From Candidatus Zipacnadia bacterium (GTDB lineage: Bacteria > Armatimonadota > Zipacnadia > Zipacnadales > Zipacnadaceae): DNA of 14,329 bases. Positions 7,243 to 14,329 of this stretch are shown piece after piece. Each line of letters starts with the position of its first letter. Within the stretch, counting starts at the first letter, position 1. The notes under the pieces are model-generated. The model did no database searches. It saw only the letters and a list, made by a program, of their open reading frames with translations, and had not been told where the DNA came from. The stretch is from contig JALGTS010000004.1 in the NCBI GenBank assembly GCA_029821255.1, forward strand, positions 1 through 14,329, read 5' to 3'. The position numbers and the translations under genes were made by a program.

Positions 7243-7273
7243 TGCTTCGGGCCACTGATAGCAGCCCGAAGCA
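7243..7273. repeat. Perfect 10-bp inverted repeat upstream of the class II-like aldolase gene
   Basis: tgcttcgggc (7243-7252) and gcccgaagca (7264-7273) are perfectly complementary and are separated by 11 bases. No T-run follows on either strand, so it is not a simple intrinsic terminator. It lies 40 bases before the aldolase start codon. It may be a leader or intergenic RNA hairpin that protects or separates segments of a common transcript, or a DNA operator, since a weak -10-like element falls in its loop. Confidence 0.7.
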
Positions 7274-7282
7274 CTTGGTTAA
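7255..7282 (-). promoter_or_regulatory. Weak candidate promoter for the class II-like aldolase
   Basis: The minus strand shows TTAACC (7277-7282), a 16-base spacer and TATCAG (7255-7260) preceded by an extended -10 TGC. Each box matches the consensus at four of six positions, so this is weak. Its interest is that the -10 box sits exactly in the loop of the 7243-7273 inverted repeat, as expected for a repressible promoter. Confidence 0.3.
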
Positions 7283-7361
7283 CAGCTTAGCTGCCCACCT
7301 ACGCTGACGTCGGCTGCTCTACAATAGTGTAGGGCAGTTGTCCTGAGAGAGGGGTCAGCTC

Positions 7362-8411
7362 TTAGTTGCGGCGGTACTTGTCTCGGGTCATCACTTGGGC
7401 GACGGTATTGGCAAGATCAAGGCCCTCTTCTATGGGTACGCCCCAGAAGTTCCGGCCGATGATCCGGCCTTCCCCGCCGGCTTCCATAATAATCTCGGTA
7501 GACTCGGTCAAAGCGGCTTTGGCGTCACCGGTTACTCGCGGCCCCCCTGAATAGATTACTATTGTTCGGGTCCCTGCGCCGGTGACTATCTTCGCCCGCT
7601 CAATATGCTGCTCTTTGGTTAGCAGGGAGTCGTAGTTAGGCTTTTCACCTGCTGGCAGATTAGCCTGATATTCCTCCAACTGCTCGCGAGATGGCTCAAG
7701 ATCCAGATAGTGGACAACCTCCGGGAGCCGGGGTGCATACTCGTTGAGGATAAAGTCCTCGTAAGCGTCCCGCTGCTTGGGAGGAACCACCGAAGGGAAC
7801 TTGGTTTTGATGATATCTGCTCCTAACGACTCGCCTGCCGAAACAGCATAGTGGCACCATAACAAACTATCGGCCTTAGTTGTACTTGGAAGCGGTCCCC
7901 GAGGATAGCACCACAGGACCAGCGGGAGGCCGGCCTCGTGGGCCTCCTTACGGACCTTCGCTATGCGCTCAACATCCTCGCCGGTTTGCTGTGACCCCAG
8001 GTAGAAGCTCAAACCTATGGCATCCGCACCTACCTGTACCGCCTCCTCAACAGTACCAAACATTGTGTGGCGAGGATAGTTGGCATCATTGATCTTGCCG
8101 GTAGTGAAGTGCCCATCAAGTTTGACGATCAGCGGTATCTGGATGTCGTGTTGGTATTTTATAGCCTGGCCGACTGACAGTACCACCGCTGAGAACGGTC
8201 CCGTATTAGCCAACTCTATTACTGATGCAGGCTTAGCACACCCATTCCACTTGAACTCGTGGCCGGGACCATGCTCAACCAGTTGGTCAAATGGTAGCCC
8301 CAGGAAGGTCCCATTCCCGGGGCCGTAGTCATACATCATTCGGTGCATTTTGCCAACAGCACTTGCGCTTAAGTAAGTAAAGTCGGCCAGTGCTGGTCGA
8401 TCTTCTATCAT
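7362..8411 (-). CDS. Class I fructose-bisphosphate aldolase, DhnA/FbaB (archaeal-type) family
   Basis: This is a Schiff-base aldolase of the DeoC/LacD-like TIM-barrel group, expected to split fructose-1,6-bisphosphate (or tagatose-1,6-bisphosphate) into triose phosphates. Family marks are WCYPRG (167-172), the lysine motif ADIIKTKFP with Lys202 as likely Schiff-base residue, the phosphate loop IYSGGPRVTG (286-295), and GRNFWG (319-324). At 349 aa it is longer than the roughly 260-300 aa common in archaea, with extra sequence around 230-265. The frame is open to an ATG at 8462, but a promoter -10 box directly abuts that codon, so it should not be in the mRNA. The ATG at 8411 has a GGAGAGTGG-like ribosome site and is chosen. 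It is the first gene of the aldolase group. Confidence 0.9.
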   Translation of the reverse strand: MIEDRPALADFTYLSASAVGKMHRMMYDYGPGNGTFLGLPFDQLVEHGPGHEFKWNGCAKPASVIELANTGPFSAVVLSVGQAIKYQHDIQIPLIVKLDGHFTTGKINDANYPRHTMFGTVEEAVQVGADAIGLSFYLGSQQTGEDVERIAKVRKEAHEAGLPLVLWCYPRGPLPSTTKADSLLWCHYAVSAGESLGADIIKTKFPSVVPPKQRDAYEDFILNEYAPRLPEVVHYLDLEPSREQLEEYQANLPAGEKPNYDSLLTKEQHIERAKIVTGAGTRTIVIYSGGPRVTGDAKAALTESTEIIMEAGGEGRIIGRNFWGVPIEEGLDLANTVAQVMTRDKYRRN

Positions 8412-8462
8412 TGTTGTTCCACTCTCCAGTAACTGTAAGGTAGATTGATAAGTCAACTGCAT

Positions 8463-8491
8463 ACTTTATCACAGTTGTTTGGGTTTGTCAA
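8463..8491 (-). promoter_or_regulatory. Promoter for the class I aldolase gene
   Basis: The minus strand has perfect TTGACA (8486-8491), a 17-base spacer and TAAAGT (8463-8468). Transcription should start near 8456, leaving a leader of about 45 bases before the ATG at 8411. The -35 box begins only 12 bases after the stop codon of the fructokinase gene, so the aldolase group can be driven separately from the kinase genes. Confidence 0.7.
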
Positions 8492-8502
8492 ACTACCCGA
8501 GG

Positions 8503-9468
8503 TTAGCTGTGACGGCGCAGGAATTCGTCCACCTGCTGTCTGCTGGGCATCGCCGGAATGCCACCTTTGCCGGTGGCGGTTAGTGCCGCGGTAGCATTGG
8601 CAAATGTCATAATTTCTTTCAGCGCAAGCCAGTCAAGTTCAGCTATATCGCTGTCAGACTCCAGCAGCTTAACCAGCACTGCGGCAGTGAAGGCGTCGCC
8701 GCAACCTACAGTATCGGCCACTTCAACAGTAAATCCCGGAATATGACCGCCCTGGTGGCCGTTGTAGGCATAAGTGCCCTCTGGGCCCAGGGTGACGGCT
8801 ACCAGCTCCGGTCCCATCTCCCACAACACGTTGGCGCCGCTTTCCAGGTCCTTAGTGCCAGCTACAAATTCCATCTCCTCTGCGCTAACCTTAAGAAAGT
8901 CAGACTTGGCGATAGCCTGCAAAAACCAGCGCATGGCCTCATTGAGATCCGGCCACAGCGCAGGACGCAGGTTCGGGTCGAGGCTGATCATTATCCCCTG
9001 CTCGGTCGCCCACTGTACCGCGTCCAGAGTTGCGTTCCGCACGGGTGTATTTATCAGCGTGATAGTACCAAAGTGGAAGATTTCGGCAGTGTTGATATAG
9101 GACCAGTTTAGCTCTGAGGAGCTCAGCATCATATCGGCGCTCTGCTTGACATGGAAGCTGAAGTCGGGAACGCCTTGCTCATCAACGGCGACGAAGGCAA
9201 GCTGGGTGGCATAGTCCGGGTCCTGAAGGAAGTGCTCAGTATCCACCCCACAGGTTTCCAGATTCAGCCGCATAAAGTCACCGAAGTGGTCGCCTCCGGC
9301 TTTGCAAATGACCCCGGCGCTTGCCCCAAGCCGGGCAGCGGCAGCGGCAACATTCAGTGGCGCGCCCCCGGCTAGTTTGTCGAAATTTGAGGCCGCCACC
9401 AAATTGCGAGCTGGTTGCGTGCAGACCATGTCAACAATCGGTTCGCCAAGGCAGATTATATCGGGCAT
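8503..9468 (-). CDS. PfkB-family fructokinase-like sugar kinase
   Basis: This 321-aa ribokinase-fold kinase transfers phosphate from ATP to a sugar, most likely fructose. N-terminal CLGEPIVDM is followed by the substrate-site motif GGAPLNVA (34-41), then DPNLRPALW (164-172), a pattern typical of bacterial and plant fructokinases. Near the C-terminus lies the PfkB signature DTVGCGDAF (252-260), with Asp258 as catalytic base. Length is normal. The start ATG has GGAGG ten bases upstream. It follows a second PfkB gene by 18 bases and is probably co-transcribed with it. Just downstream is the promoter of the class I aldolase gene. A 2-keto-3-deoxygluconate or other ketose kinase remains possible. 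Confidence 0.88.
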   Translation of the reverse strand: MPDIICLGEPIVDMVCTQPARNLVAASNFDKLAGGAPLNVAAAAARLGASAGVICKAGGDHFGDFMRLNLETCGVDTEHFLQDPDYATQLAFVAVDEQGVPDFSFHVKQSADMMLSSSELNWSYINTAEIFHFGTITLINTPVRNATLDAVQWATEQGIMISLDPNLRPALWPDLNEAMRWFLQAIAKSDFLKVSAEEMEFVAGTKDLESGANVLWEMGPELVAVTLGPEGTYAYNGHQGGHIPGFTVEVADTVGCGDAFTAAVLVKLLESDSDIAELDWLALKEIMTFANATAALTATGKGGIPAMPSRQQVDEFLRRHS

Positions 9469-9486
9469 GCGGGGATAACCTCCGTA

Positions 9487-10428
9487 TTAGGTTGACAAGA
9501 TGGCTTGCCGGGATATTTCTTCAAATCTGACCATCTCATGGAGGGCCACATAGCGACGGTACAGTTCATCCGCAGTGAGCTTGCGCAGCCCGTTGATGGA
9601 GAAATCCTCCACGCACGCCGAGGCCGTTGCAGTGCCAATCGCTAAAGCTTGGCGAAGCTGCTGTTCGCTGGTTTCTCCAACCCATGCCAGAAAGCCGATT
9701 AGACCGCCGGCGAAGCTGTCTCCTGCTCCGGTAGGATCTACTACAGTTGGCAGCGGGTAACAGGGCAGGGCAAAGTGCCCCTCTGCTAAGACCAGCGATG
9801 CCCCATACTCGCCTTTTTTGATGATAAGATACTGTGGGCCCATCGTCAACACCTTGGTAGCGGCCTTTGCCAGGTTGGGCTCGCCGGTCAGTTGGCGCAG
9901 CTCGGCATCGTTCATTGTGACTATATCCACCTGGCGGAATACCTCCAGCAGCTCGTCACGGGCCTTTTCAATCCAGAAATTCATAGTGTCACAGATAGTC
10001 AGGCGGGACTGCTCCACCTGTTCAAGGACCTTTAGCTGGAGAGAGGGCAGAATATTAGCCAGAAATACATAGCCACAGCGGCGGGCTGATTCAGGCAAAA
10101 CAGGATTGAAGTCGGCGAAGACGTTGAGCTGAGTGTCCAGGGTTTCGGCGTTATTCATATCGTATTCATAGCGGCCTGACCACCGAAATGAGCGCCCTCC
10201 TGCCACGCATTGGACGCCCTCAAGTGCAACGCCTCGTCCAGCCAGCTCGTCAAGCGCCTGCTGGGGGAAGTCATCGCCGATTACAGCCACCAAGTGGACA
10301 GGAGCAAACAGGCTGGCCGCGGTTGCCGCGTATAAGCCCGCCCCTCCTACGGCGTCTTCAATGCGCCCAAATGGTGTTTCAACTGTGTCCAACGCCAGCG
10401 AACCTACGATGAGTATCTCATTATTCAT
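9487..10428 (-). CDS. PfkB-family sugar kinase, ribokinase group C-like
   Basis: This 313-aa kinase belongs to the PfkB/ribokinase fold but to a different subgroup from its neighbour. The N-terminus reads ILIVGSLALDTVETPFG, the substrate motif is GGAGLYAA (28-35), and the stretches RWSGRYEYDMN, ETLDTQLNVFADFNP and TMNFWIE are hallmarks I associate with the group C type (cd01946-like), whose substrate is not established. The ATP/catalytic signature DPTGAGDSF is at 231-239 with Asp237 as base. The start ATG at 10428 has no clear Shine-Dalgarno sequence. The gene lies 41 bases after the DUF951 gene and 18 bases before the fructokinase, so it appears to be part of one transcript starting at the sensor kinase. 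Possible substrates are fructose-6-phosphate, ribose or adenosine. Confidence 0.87.
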   Translation of the reverse strand: MNNEILIVGSLALDTVETPFGRIEDAVGGAGLYAATAASLFAPVHLVAVIGDDFPQQALDELAGRGVALEGVQCVAGGRSFRWSGRYEYDMNNAETLDTQLNVFADFNPVLPESARRCGYVFLANILPSLQLKVLEQVEQSRLTICDTMNFWIEKARDELLEVFRQVDIVTMNDAELRQLTGEPNLAKAATKVLTMGPQYLIIKKGEYGASLVLAEGHFALPCYPLPTVVDPTGAGDSFAGGLIGFLAWVGETSEQQLRQALAIGTATASACVEDFSINGLRKLTADELYRRYVALHEMVRFEEISRQAILST

Positions 10429-10469
10429 AGCTTTTCTTTGTTAGCAAAGCCTGCTGGCGGCCCAGCGAC

Positions 10470-10685
10470 TTACTGTTTCTCCTCGGGAGGCTGGCTGCGC
10501 GGCTGCCGGGCGCGGATTAGTCGGACAAAGCGCCGCCGGGGTATCATCACAACCCGTCCACACTGGCAACACCGCGCGCGGATGTCAGCGCCCAGCCGGA
10601 TTACTTCCCATTGGTTACTTCCGCACGCATGTGGCTTTTTTAACCGAACTATATCGCCCATGCGCAGGTCATCGTCAGTCTGCAT
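10470..10685 (-). CDS. DUF951 family small protein
   Basis: This 71-aa basic protein matches the DUF951 pattern: MGDIVRLKKPHACGSNQWEV (9-28), then RLGADIRARC and a C-x2-C pair (Cys39, Cys42) in CCQCGRVVMIPRRRF. Cys21 plus the C-x2-C pair suggest a small metal-binding or nucleic-acid-binding fold, but the function of the family is unknown to me. The first ATG (10685) overlaps the last 11 bases of the histidine kinase gene and has AGG about six to nine bases upstream, which points to translational coupling. An internal ATG (10661) just before GDIVRLKK is the alternative start and would match the usual family N-terminus more closely. The C-terminal 15 residues (RQPRSQPPEEKQ) extend beyond the typical domain. 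Confidence 0.9.
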   Translation of the reverse strand: MQTDDDLRMGDIVRLKKPHACGSNQWEVIRLGADIRARCCQCGRVVMIPRRRFVRLIRARQPRSQPPEEKQ

Positions 10686-13629
10686 CCTCGGCCTGCCCTT
10701 GCTGATTAGCCTCTGCTATGGGAATAGTAAAACTAAAAGTCGAGCCTGCGCCCGGTTCACTTGTCACCTCAATGGTTCCCCCGTGGGCTTCAACCAGATG
10801 CTTGCACAAAAACAGCCCTACCCCGGTGCCACTGACTTGTTGCTGTTCGGCCTCGTGCAGACGGCGGAACCGCTGGAACAGATGGGCCATCTGCTGCTCA
10901 GATATGCCTATTCCCTCGTCACTGACTGAGATTCTGACGAAGTTCTCCTCGGCACGCGCAGCCACCCGAACGATACCTCCCTGCGGCGAGAACTTGATGG
11001 CATTGCTGATCAAATTAGTCAGAATCTCTTCCAGTTTATGCCGGTCGGCGCGGAGGGGAGGCAACTCATCGGGTATGTCGGTTATCAGGTCGTGGGTAGA
11101 GGTGTCACGCCGCTGCAGTTCGATGATGGCCTCAATCAGGCACTGAAGCCTGTTGCTGGATATTGTCTCCCATCTCATAGATAGCGGCCGGCCTGCTTCA
11201 ATGCGAGATATATTCAGGAAGTCTGCCACCAGGTACTGCATTCGCTTGACAAGGCGATTGATCTGCTGGATGTACGACTCGCTCTTGGCACTAAGGTAAG
11301 CAGTGTCAGCGGCCAGTAGGGTGACAAAACCGTCCAGTGCGCTTAACGGATTTTGCAGCTCGTGGGAGACAAACGAAATAAGGTCGGTGCGCATCCGGTT
11401 CAGCTCGACAAAATGGGTTACGTCGGTCATCACCAGACACTTGCCCAGGTGCTGGTGCTGATCTTCTACCAGTGCCAGGTGCAGGCGCACTATCCTGCCG
11501 CTGCCCGCCGGTAGCTCCATCTGCTCAATGTGGACCCCTGATTCTATGGACAGTGGGCGGGCAAACAGATCAGCTATGCGACTGTCGCTGACTACTGCCA
11601 GGATTGGCTTGCCGACAGTGGCTGCTTCACTAAGTTGCAGCATCTGTTCTGCGGTGTTGTTGATCAACACCACGCGGTCACGAGCGTCGGTGGCGACCAC
11701 GCCGGAAGACATTTGCTCAATCAGTGTTTCAATGCGTGCTTTCTCATCGTTGAGTCGAGCGTTGGTTTCGCGCAGTTCTGCGTTAGCGTAATCCACCCGG
11801 CGCTGCAGCTCAGCGTACAACTGGGCACTGTCCAGGAACATTGCTGCCTGCTGAGCGATGACTGTCAGCAGCTCAGCATCATCATCGGTAAAGCCAGCCT
11901 GGTTACGTTTGTTAAGTGCTTCAACAACGCCGATAACCTCGCCGTGTAAGTTCATAGGAACTGCCACAACCGAACTTACCGGAAAGTCCAACGCCTGGGC
12001 GATATCCTGAGCTTGACGGGGATCGGAGGCGGCATTGTTGACTACCAGCGGGTGGCCAGTAACCGCGACATGACCAGCAATGCCGTGCCCTAACGGCACG
12101 GTGAAGTCTTGGATCTCATCGGCCTTCTCGCCGGTAGCAGCAGCGAAACGCAAGTGGCGGTGTTTCTCGTCAATGACCATTACCGAGGCTGCTTCGGCTT
12201 CCAGTTCGGTTTCGATCCATTGCAGGATCCCGTCAAGCAGCCGATCACGATCCCGACTGGAGCTAATCAACTGGCCAATACGGGAAAGGCTGCGCATGCG
12301 GCCGTGCAGTTCCGCCTCAGCCTGGCTTTTTTCTCGCTCGCTCAAACCTGCAGCCCTGGCTAACAGTATAAGAGAAACGGTTACAATGCCTATCAGCGGC
12401 AGAGCCATTGGCAACAGGATTTTGATAGTAAATAGGGCTAATCCTACAGCCGAGTAGCCCAGTGCTGCGGCTATCCCGGTCAGGAGGCAGGTCCAAGCAT
12501 TGGCCTCGGCCAGTACCCAGCCCAAGCCCAGGCACGCTATTGCCGTTAGCACCAGCGCCCACCACCATAGCAGGGGCTGAAATACCCGGTTGTTAATGAT
12601 GTTGTCCACGGCCACGGCAGTGATCTCAACGCCGGGCACCAGCGGCGAGAGCGGAGTGCGGTACCTGGGAGCCAGCTCAATTGCTGTGGGACCAAATAGC
12701 ACTATCTTGCCGTTGAGCTGCTTACGGAGCTGATTAGCAGACGATTCAAATACTTTGGCAGCCGACAGCACCGGATAGCTGGGATAGCGGCGCGGGAAGT
12801 TCAGGTGAATTTCGGCGGCGCTATCTACTGGTATGGTCATATCACCCATCTTTACTTGGCCTGACTGAAGGAAACGGCTCATCTGCTGTGTTCCCGGCGC
12901 GATACCCAGAGAAACCCGAGCAACTTCCGTGGCAAAGCTGGGATAGATCTGCCCTTGATCCGAGACGACCAGCGGCACTCGGCGGAGGGTGCCGTCAGCT
13001 TCGGGAGTTACATTAACTGCTCCCAGCCCGGCGGCAGCTTCGACCAGTTGGCTGGGGGGAGTGTGCAGCTTCCCGCCCTGGAGGCTAACTGGGCGGGGGA
13101 CAGTGCCGTGCCCGCCGGAGAAACGTGAGGCTCGCACGATCCCCTGAACATCGGGCTGGCGGCTGATATCAGGTGGGAGTATTATTGCGGGAAGGACGAC
13201 CGCCCCGTGCCGCCGACAGGCGCTGGCGAGGACCTCTGTGGCTGACTTATCTGGCGGACTCGGCCACTGCGTTATCAAGCTGGCGGTGTCAATACCGATG
13301 ACCTCCGCCCCAGCCTCGTCCAGCTTCTCAACCAGTTGTGCGAGCTGCAATGCAGACCATGGCCAAAGTCCAATTTTGGATAGGCTCTCGTCGTCGACAG
13401 CCACAACTACTATTCGTGAGTCAGCAGTTCGTGCGCCTCGCAACTGGAAGAAGAGATTGTAAGCGGCCGGGTCCAGATCAACCAGCCAAGGCGAGAGCAT
13501 AGCCAGGAGCCCAAAGACAGCCGTGCCAATCCAAATTCCTCGCCTGCGTCTTGCCGTGAACATTATTGTCTCTGAAAGACCTTGTTTGGACGAGCCTGGT
13601 GGCTCGGATGCGGTTGGACTTATATGCAT
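10675..13629 (-). CDS. CHASE2-GAF-PAS hybrid-less sensor histidine kinase
   Basis: This 984-aa membrane sensor kinase has the following order. A transmembrane helix lies at about 31-50, then an extracytoplasmic CHASE2 domain at about 54-345 (NLFFQLRG, IVVVAVDDESL, GLWPWS), which senses an unknown signal. Three transmembrane helices follow at about 353-425, then a GAF domain (450-605), a short coiled coil (605-640), a PAS domain (635-740), and the kinase core. The H-box is FVSHELQNPL with phospho-acceptor His756. The N-box is TNLISNAIKFSP (871-882), the G1 box DEGIGIS (904-910), and the G2 box GTGVGLFL (934-941). There is no receiver domain and no response regulator gene in the window, so the partner is elsewhere. 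The first ATG (13629) is used; ATG 13563, just before the first helix, is an alternative, and neither has a good ribosome site. Confidence 0.93.
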   Translation of the reverse strand: MHISPTASEPPGSSKQGLSETIMFTARRRRGIWIGTAVFGLLAMLSPWLVDLDPAAYNLFFQLRGARTADSRIVVVAVDDESLSKIGLWPWSALQLAQLVEKLDEAGAEVIGIDTASLITQWPSPPDKSATEVLASACRRHGAVVLPAIILPPDISRQPDVQGIVRASRFSGGHGTVPRPVSLQGGKLHTPPSQLVEAAAGLGAVNVTPEADGTLRRVPLVVSDQGQIYPSFATEVARVSLGIAPGTQQMSRFLQSGQVKMGDMTIPVDSAAEIHLNFPRRYPSYPVLSAAKVFESSANQLRKQLNGKIVLFGPTAIELAPRYRTPLSPLVPGVEITAVAVDNIINNRVFQPLLWWWALVLTAIACLGLGWVLAEANAWTCLLTGIAAALGYSAVGLALFTIKILLPMALPLIGIVTVSLILLARAAGLSEREKSQAEAELHGRMRSLSRIGQLISSSRDRDRLLDGILQWIETELEAEAASVMVIDEKHRHLRFAAATGEKADEIQDFTVPLGHGIAGHVAVTGHPLVVNNAASDPRQAQDIAQALDFPVSSVVAVPMNLHGEVIGVVEALNKRNQAGFTDDDAELLTVIAQQAAMFLDSAQLYAELQRRVDYANAELRETNARLNDEKARIETLIEQMSSGVVATDARDRVVLINNTAEQMLQLSEAATVGKPILAVVSDSRIADLFARPLSIESGVHIEQMELPAGSGRIVRLHLALVEDQHQHLGKCLVMTDVTHFVELNRMRTDLISFVSHELQNPLSALDGFVTLLAADTAYLSAKSESYIQQINRLVKRMQYLVADFLNISRIEAGRPLSMRWETISSNRLQCLIEAIIELQRRDTSTHDLITDIPDELPPLRADRHKLEEILTNLISNAIKFSPQGGIVRVAARAEENFVRISVSDEGIGISEQQMAHLFQRFRRLHEAEQQQVSGTGVGLFLCKHLVEAHGGTIEVTSEPGAGSTFSFTIPIAEANQQGQAEDAD

Positions 13630-13653
13630 CTAAGAAGTGGCTGTTACCCACTG

Positions 13654-13683
13654 AGTATAGCAATAAATCACTCCGGTGCACAA
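13654..13683 (-). promoter_or_regulatory. Probable extended -10 promoter for the sensor kinase operon
   Basis: The minus strand contains TATACT (13654-13659), preceded by TGC to form an extended -10 element. Upstream, TTGTGC (13678-13683) is a poor -35 box at 18 bases spacing. Transcription should start near 13647. This could drive the kinase, DUF951 and the two PfkB genes, which are separated by at most 41 bases. Confidence 0.55.
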
Positions 13684-13773
13684 CTGATAGCCATAAAATG
13701 GATGCAATCCCAAACTTGCCACAGGGCACTTCCCCTGGATTTGTGCCGTGCCCAGAAACGGCTGGTGGGGATT

Positions 13774-13792
13774 CAGGATTACAGCTATCCTG
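13774..13792. repeat. Short hairpin over the stop codon of the isomerase-like gene
   Basis: caggat (13774-13779) and atcctg (13787-13792) pair around a 7-base loop and overlap the TAG stop (13785-13787). No U-tract follows on the minus strand, so at best it is a weak pause or stabilising element. Confidence 0.25.
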
Positions 13793-14329
13793 TGCTCGTT
13801 GAGTTGTTCGTGGCGGCTCGGTTAGCTAATGCCTGGGTAACGATTGTCTCCACGGCTTCTTTCACCATCAGTGCTGCTTGCCGGTTAGGCATATCGGTCA
13901 GCTTCCGGTTGAATATCTCCGTGTCCATGCAGCCGTCATAGCCGACGGTGTGAAGGGCACGCACGAAGGCCACCAAGTCAATTATGCCCTGACCGGGAAT
14001 CTCGCGCTCCATATCGTTTTGATCGTCCAAGGGACGGTTGGGTGCATCATTGATGTGGACGAAGACAATCTGGTCGGGGCTGAGTGCTTCTATGTCTGCG
14101 GCGGTATGCTCGGCATTGAACCAGTGGAAGCTGTCCACCAGCATTCCTACGTTGGGTTCGCCGATATCGTCAATCAAGTCGAGCAACTGGTCCATACGCC
14201 AGATGAACGGGTGCTTGTCTGGCTCGGTGCGGTAGTGCCGGGGTGCAACCCACTCCAGGCCCAGGCGTATCCCGAATTCGCCCAGCACCTGGCTGATCTC
14301 GCGAAAGCGCCGCACGCAGAGCTCATACA
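13785..14329 (-). CDS. Sugar phosphate isomerase/epimerase, xylose-isomerase-like TIM barrel (partial, N-terminus beyond window)
   Basis: This is the C-terminal 180 residues of a gene that enters from the right edge; the frame is open to the last base. Motifs fit the xylose isomerase-like/AP endonuclease 2 superfamily: LGLEWV with a metal-ligand Glu, GMLVDSFHWF with Asp and His ligands, IVFVHINDAP with a His ligand, GQGIIDL, and YDGCMDTEIFN with a Glu ligand. The complete set of metal residues suggests an active enzyme acting on a sugar, inositol derivative or hydroxy-ketone. The superfamily is too diverse to assign a substrate. Its position upstream of two sugar kinases supports carbohydrate metabolism. 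The 155-base gap to the sensor kinase contains a separate promoter, so it need not share the kinase transcript. Confidence 0.85.
   Translation of the reverse strand, partial: YELCVRRFREISQVLGEFGIRLGLEWVAPRHYRTEPDKHPFIWRMDQLLDLIDDIGEPNVGMLVDSFHWFNAEHTAADIEALSPDQIVFVHINDAPNRPLDDQNDMEREIPGQGIIDLVAFVRALHTVGYDGCMDTEIFNRKLTDMPNRQAALMVKEAVETIVTQALANRAATNNSTSTG

Noticed and set aside
13774..13792. Intrinsic terminator of the isomerase-like gene
   Set aside because: The stem is only 6 bp, overlaps the stop codon and has no U-tract after it.

Overview
This 14.3 kb window is bacterial and every gene I can support is on the minus strand, so the order of transcription runs from high to low coordinates. 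Promoters are of the sigma-70 type (TTGACA/TATAAT-like, one of them a perfect match), most genes have a Shine-Dalgarno sequence, and base composition is mid-GC. I cannot name the organism. The mix of a short (~430 aa) ThiC, DUF951, a group-C ribokinase-like sugar kinase, a DhnA-type class I aldolase, an all-HEAT protein and a possible SLH-type fragment would fit an uncultivated bacterium of the Armatimonadota/Chloroflexota/Firmicutes sphere. That placement is only a guess.

Right part (14329 to 10470). A truncated xylose-isomerase-like TIM-barrel gene runs off the right edge. Next comes a 984-codon CHASE2-GAF-PAS sensor histidine kinase with its own probable promoter. Its stop codon overlaps the start of a 71-aa DUF951 protein.

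Middle part (10428 to 4467). This is a five-gene carbohydrate block: a PfkB kinase of the ribokinase group C type, a PfkB fructokinase, a class I (DhnA/FbaB-type) aldolase with its own promoter, a class II aldolase-like protein and a long transaldolase-family protein. Together these look like a route of the type sugar -> sugar phosphate -> sugar bisphosphate -> trioses, with pentose-phosphate or related side reactions. The transaldolase-like and class II-like enzymes both carry changes at positions important in the textbook enzymes, so their exact reactions are open. A perfect 10-bp inverted repeat lies in front of the class II-like gene.

Left part (4460 to 1). A single-pass membrane protein with a coiled coil sits behind a consensus promoter. 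Downstream of it is a 33-codon open stretch resembling the end of an SLH-type repeat, possibly a gene remnant. Then come a 436-aa protein made almost wholly of HEAT repeats, thiC with a good promoter but no recognisable TPP riboswitch, and the first 141 codons of a membrane-anchored SurA/PpiD-like foldase cut by the left edge.

I saw no tRNA, rRNA, CRISPR array, insertion sequence or convincing U-tract terminator. No gene-free stretch exceeds 300 bases; the longest are 3242-3536 and 4203-4466, both described below.
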